Assembly (NCBI GenBank): GCA_002887195.1
Contig: PJAB01000353.1
Location: 1-28,993, forward strand
Direction: 5' to 3'
Length of the DNA: 28,993 bases
Origin: Chrysochromulina parva
Taxonomy: Eukaryota; Haptophyta; Prymnesiales; Chrysochromulinaceae
Part shown: positions 1 through 13,200 of the stretch, piece by piece
Layout: the number at the start of each line of letters is the position of its first letter
Position numbering within the stretch: the first letter of the stretch is position 1
Position numbers and translations under genes: made by a program
Notes under the pieces: model-generated
What the model was told of the DNA's origin: nothing
The model's input: only the letters and a program-made list of their open reading frames with translations
Database searches by the model: none

Positions 1-660
1 AGTTCGAAGCTCATGCAGCTCGTCAAGAGGGAGTTTCTGAAGGACAAGTACCGCCTCGTCTTCCTCGACCCGGTGACCGGCTGCGCGGTGCGCTGCGGCC
101 CCGACGGCAACGGCTACAAGCTGGAAATGCCCAAGAAGTGGCTGGTCGAGAACCGCAAGATCATCTCGGCCGGCCTTCGGATCGTCAAGATGGCCGCCGC
201 GGCAGGCTGCGTTGCGGGGCTGCCGCTGGAGTCGGTTATGGGACTGCCGTCTCAGGCGGTGTCGAAGGCGGAGGTAGAGGCAGTCAAGATGTTTGAGAGG
301 GTGTATTCGGGCAGCGTTCTGATCACGGGCGAGAGCGCCCTCGGAGACGATGCAAGCAGCACGTCGTCCGCGGCCTCGCCGTCCACGGCCAAGGCGGTCA
401 AGGCGGCGACGGGCCGGGCGTACAAGCAGCTGCGCAAGATGCTCAAGGACCAGTGCGAGGACGAGTATCTCGTGCACTGCGAGATGTACAAGGAGAAGGC
501 GAACGACGGCTCGATCGAGTTTGTGAGCGCCGGGAGCAAGGAACGCTTCCTCCACTTTGGCCAGCAGTGCCTGATCTGGAATGACGAGACGCTGAAGCAA
601 AAGGCGGCGGCCAAGGCGGCAGTGCTCAGCCGCTTGGAGCATCGTGGTGACCAAGTGTGA
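1..660 (+). CDS. C-terminal part of a large protein, ROCO-like signalling protein tail (tentative)
   Basis: The frame is open from base 1 to a TGA at 658-660, so the gene starts outside the window and the first ATG seen (13) is probably internal. The fragment has about 219 residues. Its first 75 residues form a compact block: a strand-like YRLVFLDPVTG, a Gly-rich turn, then YKLEMPKKWLVE and a hydrophobic helix ending in AGLPL. From memory, similar blocks occur near the C-termini of multidomain signalling proteins (ROCO GTPase or NACHT/TPR type) in algae and other protists; this is recognition, not a search result. A Ser/Ala/Lys linker follows, then a charged helical tail with the sequence DQCEDEYLVHCEMYKEKA and a second small conserved-looking patch. 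There is no signal peptide or membrane segment. The gene converges with the giant IPT gene. I am sure it is coding and unsure of the family. Confidence 0.6.
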   Translation, partial: SSKLMQLVKREFLKDKYRLVFLDPVTGCAVRCGPDGNGYKLEMPKKWLVENRKIISAGLRIVKMAAAAGCVAGLPLESVMGLPSQAVSKAEVEAVKMFERVYSGSVLITGESALGDDASSTSSAASPSTAKAVKAATGRAYKQLRKMLKDQCEDEYLVHCEMYKEKANDGSIEFVSAGSKERFLHFGQQCLIWNDETLKQKAAAKAAVLSRLEHRGDQV

Positions 661-1265
661 ACGTGGATGGTCGTGACATTCATCATTATGTGACGACCAG
701 GGGATGGCGAGATTCGCGAGGAGGGGGGATTCTGCTGCTGCAGCTATGCTCTGGCGTCTGAGTACGTGGCACGAAAACTCGGGGATTGGTCAAGTTGAAC
801 GTAGTGGGTTCTGGTCGTGGCAATGTGCGGCATGTGCGTGAGCTCCGAGCGTTCTCTCACACCTCTCAGCTGCGTGTGAAGGCAGTAGGGATAGGGCTAT
901 GGGTTCTCTCCGATGAATCATGGCACGAAGGGAATAAGCGGGGCCGGGAGCAGCGGGACTTCTCTGTGCAACACAAGTTAGGGATGATGATTGGGGCGGA
1001 GGAGCGTGCGGGCCGTTGTAACTTACGTTAGTTTACATTCATCGCATGCTCACGCAACACGGACGGGAGGTGGTGAACGGAACCGTCAGCTCGGCTTCTA
1101 CTCGGCTTCGCCTTCGGGGCCTCGGCTCTAACGTAAGGGCATCTGTTATCGTTTGTTCACGAATACGTGAGTAAACGAACTGTACTGTCTCACCACACCG
1201 CACACGAAGCACGTGCCCGGTATTGTCGACCAAGATCTTCCCTTTTTGATCGAGTAGCTCTCTGC
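661..1265. other. Intergenic region between convergent genes
   Basis: About 605 bp separate two converging genes, so this should hold both 3' UTRs. I see no supportable gene: the frame at 786-1031 starts with TTG and has no recognisable protein features. An imperfect hairpin has 11-bp arms at 1151-1161 and 1166-1176, with two mismatches and a 4-nt AATA loop. It lies about 90-115 nt beyond the giant gene's stop. A perfect 10-bp inverted pair is at 1022-1031 and 1128-1137; at this spacing it could be chance. Confidence 0.5.
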
Positions 1266-4200
1266 TCAGCGCGCCGCCGCGGTGCCGGGCGGCGGGCCGT
1301 GCCACTGTGCCTCGTCGGCCGACTCGTGCTGGTAGACGAACTCAAGCAGCTCGGGGGTGAACTGCAGCCCGTTGAGCGTCAGAGCGACGGGCACAGCCCC
1401 CGTTGTCGCTGCCGAGCCGGCCTCGATGAGCAGGTCGTCGATGTGGTGGTGGTCGCTGCGAGCGCCGCTGCGCGCGCCGAGGGCGAAGCGCCAGCCAGCG
1501 CGGGGTGCCCAGCCCGGCACGGGCAGAGCTTGCGCGAACGCGAAGCCCGCTAGCCCGACCGTCAGTCCGGTGCTGTTGTACTCAATGAGCACGTCCGCAA
1601 ACTGTGCGCCCGTGCGCAGCGTGCCGTTCACGCCGGGCGGCGCCCACACGTGCACGAGCAGCCCGCCGTACCACACCTCGATGCGCTCCGTCTCGTACGT
1701 GCGGAAGCACACGCGCAGCCCCCGCCCCGCGCCGAGCTCGCCAATGTTGCCCGCTGGCAGGTCGCCATATGAAAAGCTCACCCCGTCCGCGCCGCCTCCA
1801 CCGCCCATGCGCAGCTTGAAGGTCGCGCGAAAGTAGCGCGGTGCAAACGCGGGCTGCGGCAGCGCGAGCACGATCGCGCCCGCCATGTCGAGGGTGAACA
1901 GAGGCAGCCCCGTCTCCGTATCGACACCGCCGCCGGTGCCCGAAACGGACGCATCGATCAGCCGAAGGTAGCCGTTCACCACGCGCGCCTCGCCTCGCAA
2001 CTCCGCTTCGAAGGAGAGGAGCTGCGGCGCCCAGGGTTCGTTAAAAGCCAGATGCACCCTGCTCCAGGCGCCCGCGAGGGCGGCGGCCGGCGCGATGCAC
2101 TTGACGGCGCTTGCGTCGTCCGGGTGGAGCGTCGCGTTGAGCATCGCGTTGCCGAAGCGGCAGCGCGTTGAGCCCGTCGTTCCATCACTCTCGGTCCGCG
2201 AAAGGGCTCCACCGCGAAAGGTGACCGTCGTGCCGTTGCTGAAGCCGGAGCGCGGCTCGATCGAGGCGAGATACGGCGGCGCGTAGTACTCAAACGTGGG
2301 CGACGAGGCGGCAGAGACGTCAAAGTGGTCGACGTTGAGCGCGACGAGCAGCGGTCGAGTGGCCGGCGTGAGCCCGGGCGACGCGGGCGTCGTGCACAGC
2401 AGCGCGCCACTGGTGGGGTCGAACGAGGCCGGCACGGGTGACCCGTCCACGCCGACGCGGCAGCGGCGATGGCCGCTGGTGCCAGCGTAGAGATGCGTGC
2501 CGAAGACGCGCAGCAGCGTGCCGCCCAGCGCCGGCCCGCCCGTCGGAATGATGAGCTCGATCTCGGGCTGCGCGTAGTACTCAAAGGGGATGGTCGCGTT
2601 CGTCACGTACTCCTGTCCGTTGCTCGACACTTGAAGCTCGAGTGGGGCGGCCGGGTACGTGAGCGCGGGCGCGGCCGGCGTAACGCATCGGAGCGTGCCT
2701 CCTCGCTCGTCGAAGGTGCCCAAGACGACGCGCCACCCGAGGGCGTCCGATCCGAAGCGGCACTTGTACTCCTGCCGTGCGCCCCCATCCAAGTTGCCCC
2801 CTCGAAGCGTGAGATGCGTGCCACCAGCGGCCGGCCCCTGCGTGGGCAGCACGCTCGAGATGCGCAGGCTCGCTTGGTACGCAAACGTCGCGTGGCTCAC
2901 AAACTGCTGGCCGTTGAGCGCGAGGCTCAGCGGCACGCGTGCCGTTTGGAGGAGCACGTCGGACCGGATCACGAGGTTATCCACCCACTGCGCGTTCTCG
3001 GGCGAGCCACACGCGACAGAGCAACGGCCGCCCAGCCCTAGCCGCCAGCCCACGCGCGGCGCCCAACCGTCGAGCTGCACGCTCAGCGTGACCACGCCGG
3101 CGCCCAGGCTCACCTGCACAAGCCCCTCTTCATCCACTTGCACCGTGCAGTTGAGGAAGGCGTTGGCGCGCAACGCACGATCCATGCGCTTGGCGGCGAC
3201 GACGGCGCCCCGGTGTGCAATCTGGAGCAAGTCGACCTCGTGCTCCATGTGGTGCGGGCGTGGCTCGTTCGGCTCGACGCTGCCCGTGCGGATCCAAATT
3301 TCGAGTCCCGCGCCGACTCCGCCGCGCTGCCGCTGCTCGTCGTCGGGGTACTGTCCTTCGCCCACGGCATCGTGCATGGCGGTGCCCGTCTCGATCAGGT
3401 ACGTGTCACTCGGCATCGGGCCGTACACGAGACCCACGCCGTTCCCGCCGCGCCCCGTGCCCAGGATGAGCTCGAAGGCCACAGTGAGGGTCGTCCCGCC
3501 AATGTTGGGCACGTCCAGCATCAGTGTGCCGATACCCACCTCGGGGGTGAGCTGAAGTACCCCTAGGTGGAGGCGCGCCCGCCCCAGGAGGCGTGCTCCC
3601 TCAGGCAAGTCGCCAAACTGGATGAGCCGATGGGGCAGCGCGCCCGCGTCCACGCTCGAGGGTGCGACGCAGCGCACGTGCTCGCTGCTCCCGTCGAGCC
3701 GGCTAGCTGGGACGATGGCGACCCCAAAGCGGCAACTCATCGAGTCGGCGGACGTCAGGTTGGGCGTGTTCGTGTCCAGAGCGGCGTTGCTCAGGCTCAG
3801 ATTGACCGAGGTGCCTCCGAGGAAACTTCCAGAGGTGGGCGAGAGGCGCGTGATGTTATGCGGCCGGAAGGTGCGCAAGGTGCTCGCGTTGCTCATCTGC
3901 TGCCCGTTGAGCGAGACGGCTAGGCGGACGGATGCCGCCGCGTCGGGCGCGTCGAGCGGCTCGCCAATCCGATTGAGCTCCGCGGGGGAGATGCACAGCA
4001 GGCTGCCCGAGGCCAGCCGTGTCGCGTTGAGCACCATTCGCAGGCCGTCGCCATCGGCCGCACCGCCGCCGCCGGCGCCATCGCTCACGGCTGCGGAGTA
4101 GGAGCAGCGCAGATGGGTTCCGCCACGACCGAGGCCGCGGCCCGCAATCGTGATCGAGGTGCCGCCGGTCGTCGCCGGCCCGCTCGCTGGCGAGAGCGAC

Positions 4201-7200
4201 GAGATGATCGGAGGGTCGTACACTTGGAACGCGTCGGCGGCCGGTGCACTGAACTGCTGCCCGTTGAGCGCGACGCGCAGCGGGTACATGCGCGGCGTGA
4301 CGAGGCGGATGGTGGCCGGCGAGATGCACACGAGATTGGACGCGCTCTCGCCGCCGACGCCCGCGCGTGAGGCGGGCACCGTCGCATCCCCAAAGGCGCA
4401 GCGCACGTCCGTAAGGGCGCCTTGGCTTCCCCACAGCCCGAAGCCATGGATGGTGACGCGCGCGCCGCCGTCGTTGGGACCGCTGCTCGGGCTGACGGAC
4501 GAGATGGCAATCGGGCTGTGGAACGTAAAGGGGCGCGCGTCCGAGGTGAACTGCTGCGCATTGAGTGAGTATTCCAAGCTCGGCTGCGGGTAGCCCGGCG
4601 GTGCGAAGTAGCTGCTCTCCTCGAAGAAGGATCGGCGAGCCATCTCGCCCTCGTAGTACGTGGCATTCTGGGGCAGCGCCGGTGCTCGGCAGAGGACGAT
4701 CGAGGCTCCCGCGCCCGTGGCGGCGCTGCCGTTGACGTCGATGGCGCCGGCCTGGGCCGCTCCAAAGCGGAAGCGACACGTGTGGGTCGCGCTCAGCTCC
4801 ACGGGCCCACCGAGCGAGAGGGCGACTAGCGTGCCGCCGGCCGCCGGTCCGGAAGCGGGAGAGATTTGAAAGACCGTCGGCGCCGCCAGCACCGAAAAGG
4901 TCAGCGCGGGCGACGCGGGTGTGTCGTCGGAGGTGTACTGCTGTCCGTTGAGCGAGATGCTGAGTGCTTCGAGCGCGGCCACCGCCAAAGGGGCCGCGGA
5001 CGAGTTGCACGTCACGACGTCGCCGACGAGCGCCGCAGGCTCCTCCCGGAACGAGCCGTCGTTCCGTGTGAAGCGGCAGCGGTAGTCGGAGCCGCCGTGC
5101 AGCAGCGCGCCTGCGACCGTGAGCGCCGTGCCGCCGGCCGTCGGACCGATTGTCGGAACAACGCTGCTCGCAACGGCAGGCGCGAAGTATGTGAAGCCCG
5201 CTCGTCCCACAAACTGCTGGCCGTTGAGGGTGAGCTGAGCAGTCACGTTCTGAGGGCCGATGGCCGCGCCGTTCGTCGCATGGAAGTTTTTGATGTCGTG
5301 GCGCTCCTCGGCCTGGGTGGGATTGGGTCCCGTGCGCGCGCCGAAGCCGAAGCGCCACGTGGGCGTGACCGCCATCGCCGACACGTCAATCGGCACGTCA
5401 TCGAGCAGGTGCGTGCCGTCGATCTCAAAGCGCAGCCCGCCGAGGGCGCGGCTATGCGTGATCCGTGCGGTGCGCCAGTAGCGATGGCGGAGCATCGACT
5501 GGCCGGGCGCCGTGTGCACGATCTGCCCCCCCAACATGACCCGCACCTCATCGGTGAGGGTGCCCATGAGGACGCACAGCCCGAGGGATGCGCCGTCCTC
5601 GCCCCACGCACGATCTGGGAGCTCGCCGTAGCAGAAGCTCAGGCCGTGAGCCCCCGCCGTCCCCCACAGGCGCATCTCAAACGAGACCGCGAACCAGGGC
5701 GAGCCTGCAAACGGTGCGGGCAGCACCGGCAAGATGCAGGCGCCAGGGCCGACAAAGGCGCTCTGGGTGAGGCGCACGTACACATGCGGCTCAGCGAAGC
5801 CGGCGGGCCGGAAGGTGGCCTCGCCCAGCAGCCGCACGCCCGAGCTAGTGGAGCGTGTCGCCGGCGCCAAGATGGCCGTATCAACGTCCCGATGGGCCGA
5901 CTCGCTGAAGTCGATGTCGAGCGTCGTCGAGGCGCCCGATTGCGCGGCCGTGGGCGCGAGGCACGCGATCTGCGAGGTGCTGTCAAAGGAGGCGGGCACC
6001 TCGTGCGAGCCAAACCGGCAGCGCAACTCGCCATTTGAGGAGGTGTCCAACAGGGCGGCGCCCGTGAAGCGAACGGTGGTGTGGCCGAGCCCGGGCCCCG
6101 AAGTGGGCGAGATGGCATCGAGCTGCGGGGGCGCCGAGACGTGCAAGCTGGCGACCAGGGAATGTGCCGCGTTCTGGCCGTTCGGGCGCACGCTGACCAT
6201 CAGGGTACCTGCCTCCAAGGCCTCGGTCGGCTCACACGAGACTGTGCCGTTGGTCGGGTCGAACGTAGCCGGCAGCAGCACGCGCCCCGCACCGAGGTCG
6301 CACAGGTAGTGGGAGCCGCCCGCCAAATTGGCTCCGGAGACGATGATTCTTGTGCCGCCGCTCGTTGGCCCTCCGATGGGCGTCGCCGTCGAGACGATCG
6401 GATCCAAATAGAAGTCAAATCCCTGCGCGTGCGCCGTGTACTGCTGCGCGTTGAGCGACACCGCCACCTGTCGCGCGCCGCCCGAGTCCGACGAGACGTT
6501 TGCCGGCGGGCTCGTGCACACGAGGACGCTGCCGACGACGGACGCGGCGACGCTCACCGTAGCCTGGCCGGGCGCCGCGAAGCGACAGCGTCGGTCCGAG
6601 CCGGCGCGCAGGCCGCACGAGGTGCCAAGTACCTCCGAGCAGTCTGAGCAGTCGGTGCCTGCGGAGCAGATCCAGGGTTCGTCACACGCGCCATCGTGGG
6701 CGTACAACGGGCACGAGTCGTCGAGCACACCCGCCACGGGCGTCACCGTCACATTGGTGCCACCGAGCTCCGGTCCAGACTCGGGGCCGAGTGTGAAGAG
6801 CGGAGGGGCTGCGTACAGCTCAAAGGGCGTTCCGATGGGGGCGTACTGCTGCGCATTGGGCGCGATGCGCAGCAAGACCCCCCGCGCGGCCGGCGCGGCC
6901 GGGGAGACGCAAGTGACAGCCTCGGCGACCTCGTCATACGTAGCGAGCACGACGAGGTGCAGCGGGTAGTCGCCAAAGCGGCACGTGTAGTTGTCCCCCC
7001 GGCCCAGATGCGCGCCACGAATGGTGACGAGCGCGCCTCCCGCTATGGGCCCCGAGGCAGGGCTTGCCGATGAGTGCTCGGGCGAGCCGTAGACGATGAA
7101 GGGCAGCGGCGCGAGGTAGTCCTGCCGATTGAGCGCCACCGAGAAGTTGTACGTGCCGCTGGCTGTGCTCTCAACGGCCGGCGAGTCGCACGTCAGCAGA

Positions 7201-10200
7201 TCGTCGCTCGCTCGGTACGACGCATTGACCACGTGGCTCATACCGCCCGTGAGCCACACAAAGCGGCACGTGTAGTCATCGCCCCCGCGCAAGCTGCTAG
7301 CATTCACGCGCACGCGCGTGCCGCCCCGCACCGGGCCGGAGCGCGGCACCGCGTACTCGAGGGGGCCGGCCGACGTGTAGTTGAACATCGCGTCCCCCAC
7401 GCTGAACTGCTGTCGATTGAGCGAGACATACAGCGGCAGTGTTGTGCCGAGAGCGGCGGGATTGCGAGGCGCCTGGCACGTGATCGTCCCCTCCGAGGGG
7501 GCGGCTGTACCAGGCGAGAGGAGCTCGCCGAAGCGGCACACGACGTTGCAACGTGCACCCGACGCCAGGTTGCTCCCTGAGATGACCACGACGGTGCCGC
7601 CGCTCGTCGGCCCGCTACTCGGGCTCGACATGCTCACGACGGGGGGCGCGTAATAGTCAAAGGTGGCGGGCGTGCTGTACTGCTGCGCATTCGGCGAGAT
7701 TCGCAGGCTCGATGCGCCGATGGGCGCGTGCGGTGTAGAGCATCGGACCGAACCAAAGCTGCCAGGGCTCTGTGAGGCGTTCACGATGCGCGCCGTGGCG
7801 AACGCCCCCCCCAACGGCATCAGCTGGCAGGTGCGATCCGAACCCCCCTCGAGCGCCGTGCCGGTCACGTTCACCAGGGTCAGCCCATCGGTCGGTCCGC
7901 AGCTTGGGCTGATCGAGCTGATCGCACCCACGCCAACCGTCTCGTACAGCAGCCCCGTGCGCGTGTACTGCTGCCCATTGAGACTCACCTCGAGCGCGCC
8001 GAGCGCTGTCGTGGGCGAGTGCGGCGAGAGGCACACGAGCCCGTCCGTGCCGAGCCTTGAGGCGTTGACAATTAGGCCTCCGTCGGAGCCGGTGCATGCA
8101 GGTGACGGCACGGGCCGCGCCCCCGTCGCAAAGTCGGTGCACAGCGGCAGTGCGGGCGTTGCACTCTGTGGGAAGCGACAAAAGGGTGCGTGGCCGTAAC
8201 CGAGGTACGCACCGCGCACCACGACGCGCGTCGCGCCGCTTAGAGGGCCCGAGGTGGGCGACACGCTCGAAACCTCCGGTGGAGGTGCGTATGTAAAGAG
8301 GGCGCGCGCACGCGAGTACTGCTGCCCGTTGTTGGCGACGGCGACGACGACGGGCGCTTCTTCCACGAAGGCGGCCGAGGTGATCGAGACACTGTCGATC
8401 AGATGCATCTCTGGTACGCGCCCGCAGTCCGCGCCGAAGCCAAAGCGCCACGTGGGCGTGGGTGCGTACGCAGGAGCGAGGTCCGCCTCCGCCATCATCA
8501 GGGTCGCAATGGTCCCATTCGTGCCCATCTCGATGGTGGCTCGCGCGCCGTGGCGGGCGGTGCGCTCGACGGTCACGGCCGCAAAAGAACCCGAGCGCAT
8601 GACGAACCCGAGCGGCCGACTCACACGCGCCGCTACAGCGCTCGAGGTATTCGACACGAGCTCGAGCACAAAGGTTGGCTCGGTGAGCACACGCAGGCAA
8701 AGCCCCTCGGGCACTCCCTCGGCCCCGAAGGAGGCATTGAGCGGCAGCTCACCGTAGCAGAAGCTGACACCCGATGAGCCGAGATCCGTCCCCAGGTGGA
8801 CGTGGAAGCGCGCCCGAAAGTAGCGTGCCGCGCGGGTTGTGGGCTCGATCGCTAGGCTACCCACCTGCTGCGGCTGCCCGCTCGTGAGCACCACGCTGCC
8901 ACCTCTGATCTCCGAGCTCCCCGTCAGCACCGCTCGCGGCGGCAGCCGTTGGTCATCGAAGTCCGCACGCCACTCGGCCTCTAAACCGGCCGTGTCGCCG
9001 CCCGGCGCCACGCAGCGCACCATGCTGGTCGAGACGAATGTGCCGGGCACCGTGGCATTGGCAAATTGTTCTCCGGACACGTCGACGATCGGCCCTCCGA
9101 AACGACAAGCGAGCAGCGAGCGGTTGGCAAAGCCGGTGCCTGCCACGTCGACGATCGCGCCGCCCGCGAACACGCCGGAGCTCGGTTCGATCGAATCGAC
9201 CTGCGGCGCCTCGAGGAACTCAAAGTCAAGCGAGGGGCCGTACTGCTGCCCGTTGAGCGAGACGCGCAAGTCAACGCGGCTCGCGCTCGCCTCTGATGGC
9301 GCGTGGCAGTGCAGCTCGCCGTCGGAGACGAGCGTCGCTGGCTGCGATGCGTTGCCAAAGCGGCAGCGGTAGTCGGTGCCGTTGGCGAAGCTGCCGCCGG
9401 TTGAGGTGCCGTTGAGGTCGAACGCGCCCGTGCGCACGCGAACCAGAGTGCCAACGCCCAAGGAGAGTGCATCACCATGGTTGGGCATCGCTTGGTGCAG
9501 CGGTGCCGTGCCGTAAAATGTAAAGGGCACCGAGAAGCTCGCCTGCTGGCCGTTGAGAGCGAGCCGCAGCTCCGTGGCCTCGGCCGTCACGCCCGGTGGC
9601 GCCTCGCATCGAAGCTGCGAGAGCCCGAGAATGCCGCTCTCCATCGCCTCGTTTGTCAGCGTCGCCTCCGAACGGCCGCTTCCAAGCCAACACTGCGCAT
9701 GTGAGCCAGCGGCTAGCCCGCGCCCGTTGAGAACGAGCGTGGTGGCTCCGCTGAGCGGTCCACTCGAAGGGCTTAAGCTGCTCACGATGGGATCCTCGTA
9801 GATCTGAAACGGGGCCACCACCTCAAAATGCAGCGCGTTGGGCGCGAGCTGGAGCGTCGCGTTGAGCACCCCCTCCTGGGACGCGGCGGGTGGCGAGTAG
9901 CAGCTCACACTGCCCCCGTTGGTAGGGTCGTACGTTCCCGGCGTGACGCGGTAATAGGGCGCGGCCTCGTGCGCAAAGATGACCGTGCGCGTATCGTTGC
10001 TCAGAGCATCGTCGGCAAAGCGGCAGCGGTAGTCATCACCGCCCGCTAGAGACTGCGCCGCACCGGCCGGCAGGCTGATGCGGACCAATGTACCGCCTCG
10101 CACGGGGCCCGAGACGGGAGAGGCGATCGCCACGCTGATGGCCTCGGCCCATGCGAGCCGAGCGTAGGTCGCCTCAGCGCCGTGGTACTGCTGCCCGTTG

Positions 10201-13200
10201 AGCGAGACGCCCACGGGCAGCGCTGCGGCGGGCTGGCCCGCGGGCGCCACGCAATACACCTCATCAGCAGTGCGGTTGACCACCGCGTCCACGTATTCGA
10301 ACGCGCCGCCGCCGCCGAAGCGGCATCGGTAGTGCGAGCCGCCATGCAGCCCGCCAGACGTGTGACGGCCGGTGCCGGCCAGCATGAGGGCCGGTGGGTT
10401 GCCAAGGGTGGGCCCGGAGGCGGGACTGAGCGCGGTGACGTTCGGCGTGCCGTAATAGGTGAACGGCTTGCCTGGCTCGTAGATGGGGCGCTGGCGCAGG
10501 CGGCCGACGTCACGAAAGGCACGCGGGCCAAAGGTGCTCGTCGGGTCAAAGTCGGGGGCCTCGTAGTAGGGCGCAATGTCCGGCACCAGCTGGTACTGCT
10601 GCGCGTTGAGCGAGACGTGCAGCGGCACGCTCGTTGCGTCGACGAGGGCCCCGAGTTCGATCTGCACCGCACGGATGTAGTGAAAATCCGTATTCTTGCC
10701 CGAGCGGGACGAGAAGCCTATACTCCAGCCGGGCGCGGGTGCCCAATCGGGGAGGAAGAGCTCGCCACGTCGCACGTAAATCATCCCCGCGTGGCTCACG
10801 TACAGGCCTTCGGTGGTGTACTCGATGATGGTGGCGCGGAAGCCCTCTTGGCGGAAGTTGGCGGCGAGCGGCACATCCCAGAGCAGCTGGGTGGCGTAGT
10901 AAACGACGAGGGAAGGGCAGGTCCTCAGCTGCTCGGGCGGCGGGCAGCGGCGCGACGTGAGGAAGCACACGCGCAGCCCTAGCCCCCCGCCGTACTCGCC
11001 CATGCGCCCAGGGGGCAGCAGCCCAAAACTCACCCCCAGCCCGTCGCCGTAGTGGTCTGGGAAGCCGTTCCACGCTTGGAGCTCAAACGAGATGCGGAAC
11101 ACAGCAAAGCTCAGCATGGTGGCGTTGAGCACGCCCGACGGCACGATGACGGAGCCGAGAGAGCCTTCATGCCCGCTCGTGAGCAAGAAACTGCCGTCGG
11201 ACTGCTCCGAGGCATCGTCATACATCCAATCCGACGGCACGAGATCCGCGGGGCCCGATTCGTTGAGAGGCAGCCACATCATGCGGACCAGCACCGCCGC
11301 GGGCGCAAGCGACGCATGCGGCGAGGCGCAGTGCAGCTGGCCAGCCGTCGCAGTAGCGGCCACCACCTCGGCACCAAAGCGGCAGCGCGGTGCGAACGCG
11401 CCCGTGAGATCGCTCCCAATGCTCACACTCACGAGGGTCTCACCGTCAGTCGGGCCACTCGAAGGAGACAGAGCCGTCGGACGGAGCGGCTCGGTGTAGT
11501 AAAAGTCAAAGGCGCCCGCGCGCACGTAGTTCTGAGAGTTGAGGCTCAGATAGAGGGCAGCGGGCCCGGCGCTGCCGCTGATGGCGGGCGGCGAGCGGCA
11601 GCGGACCACCGAACGCGCCACGTCGTAGCTCGCGTACGTCACGTCGGCGCCGGGGGACTCCTCCACGAGCGGGCCGCTGCCAAAGCGGCATCGATAGTCG
11701 GAGCCGTTGGCAAGGTTCGTGCCCTCAAAGACGAGGAGCGTGCCGCCATTGGTTGGGCCCGAGAGCGGGGACGCGCCGCTCACCACACTCACTCCGTACA
11801 CGACGAAGTGCGCGAGCGGCCCGACTGCGTCCTGTGCGTTGACGCTGAAGTTGAGCGGCAGCGTCAAGTTGAGAGCCTCGACAGCGGCGGCCTCAAACGG
11901 TGCGGTGGTACAGCGCACCGTCTCGTTCACAAACTGGGCGGTGAGATTGTTGCCCCCGAGAAAGCACCGGTACGCTGAGGTCGAGAAGGTGCCGAGCGTG
12001 AGCGCGGCGGTCAGCGGGTCCACATGGACGACCGTCGTGAGGGTTCGAGGGTCCTCCGCGAGCAGCGTGAGGTTTGCCTCGACATTGCTCGTGAACAGCC
12101 GAATGATTGTGCCCCCCGCGACGGGTCCACTGCTAGGGCTCGCCACATTGAGCGACGGAAAGCGCGCTGCACCGTAGTAGCCAAAACTCTCCGCACTTCC
12201 CGCCGTGAGAGGTACGTACTGTTGGCCGTTGAGCGTGATCTCCACGGCGCGCTCGGCAGTGCTCAAAAGGGTGGCAGCCGTGAGCTCGACGCTGTCGAGC
12301 CACCACTCGTCCTGCTGGCGCGAGTTGGAGGCGGTGAATCCGAAGCGCCAGCTCGACGGCGGGTTCCAGCTCGCGGGGAGCGGCAGCCGATCAATGAGCC
12401 GTACGCGCGAGACGCTGAAGGAAAGCCGTCGCTGCGCCACCTCGAAGTGACACGGGGTCCATGCGCCCGTACGCACGCCGCCGTACAGCTGCTCATTGTA
12501 CAGACGCGTGCCCTCGAGCCAAACTTCGAGCATGGGCACGCGCCCCGCGAACTGGAGCTGGAGCGCGAGCCCAAAGGCTGCGCCGGACATGCCAAAAGCG
12601 CGCGCGGGCAGCTCCCCGAGGTTGACGGTGAACGAGCCGTCGCCGTGGGGCGCCATCAAATCCCGGTTCTCCTTTCCTATGAGCAGCTCAAAGGTCAAGT
12701 TGAACTCGAGTGGGCGCGGCGCGAGCGTCACGTTCGGGGTGTCGAGCACGTACGCACCCGTCGTGTACGGAAGCGGCGTGGTCAGGCGCAGTGCGCCGTC
12801 GCGCGTCGGGCACAGCCACTCGCATCGCGCCGAGTGCGCGCTAGTGTACGCGTCGTCGGCCGAGCCGCCACAGGAGAAGACGGAGCCAAGGCCGCACGGA
12901 CGGTCACGGTCGCGCACGAGCACGGCGTTGCCGTACAAGAAGCCGCGGAGCTCTGAGGCGGCTCCAAAGTCCACACGCAGCGTGCTGAGGGCGCCGGCGC
13001 GCCGTGCGGCGGGCGCGTTGCACTGCACGACACCAGGGGCGATCGAGAACACGCGCGACATGAAGGCTTTGACGGGGCGCGAGTGCACGAGCGGCATATG
13101 ATGCCCGGGGCCGCCGAATCGACACGACGTCGAATTGAGAATGACTTCATGCAACGTCACGTGGGGCGGGTATACGAGGAGCGTCAGCGTAGTGCCACCG

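Noticed and set aside
786..1031. 81-codon frame in the first spacer
   Set aside because: Begins with TTG, no recognisable domain, lies in a convergent spacer.
1022..1137. 10-bp perfect inverted pair as a possible small transposon
   Set aside because: No target-site duplication found; a pair this short is likely by chance in a 600-bp region.
4866..6038. 390-codon plus-strand frame opposite the giant gene
   Set aside because: Arg/Ala-rich antisense shadow of a GC-rich coding frame. The minus strand reads through clear IPT and lectin modules here. Similar shadows at 11052-11978, 12024-12956 and 13275-14237 were dropped for the same reason.
7657..8700. 347-codon minus-strand frame overlapping the giant gene in another frame
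   Set aside because: Basic, low-information translation without domains; out of frame with intact IPT repeats.
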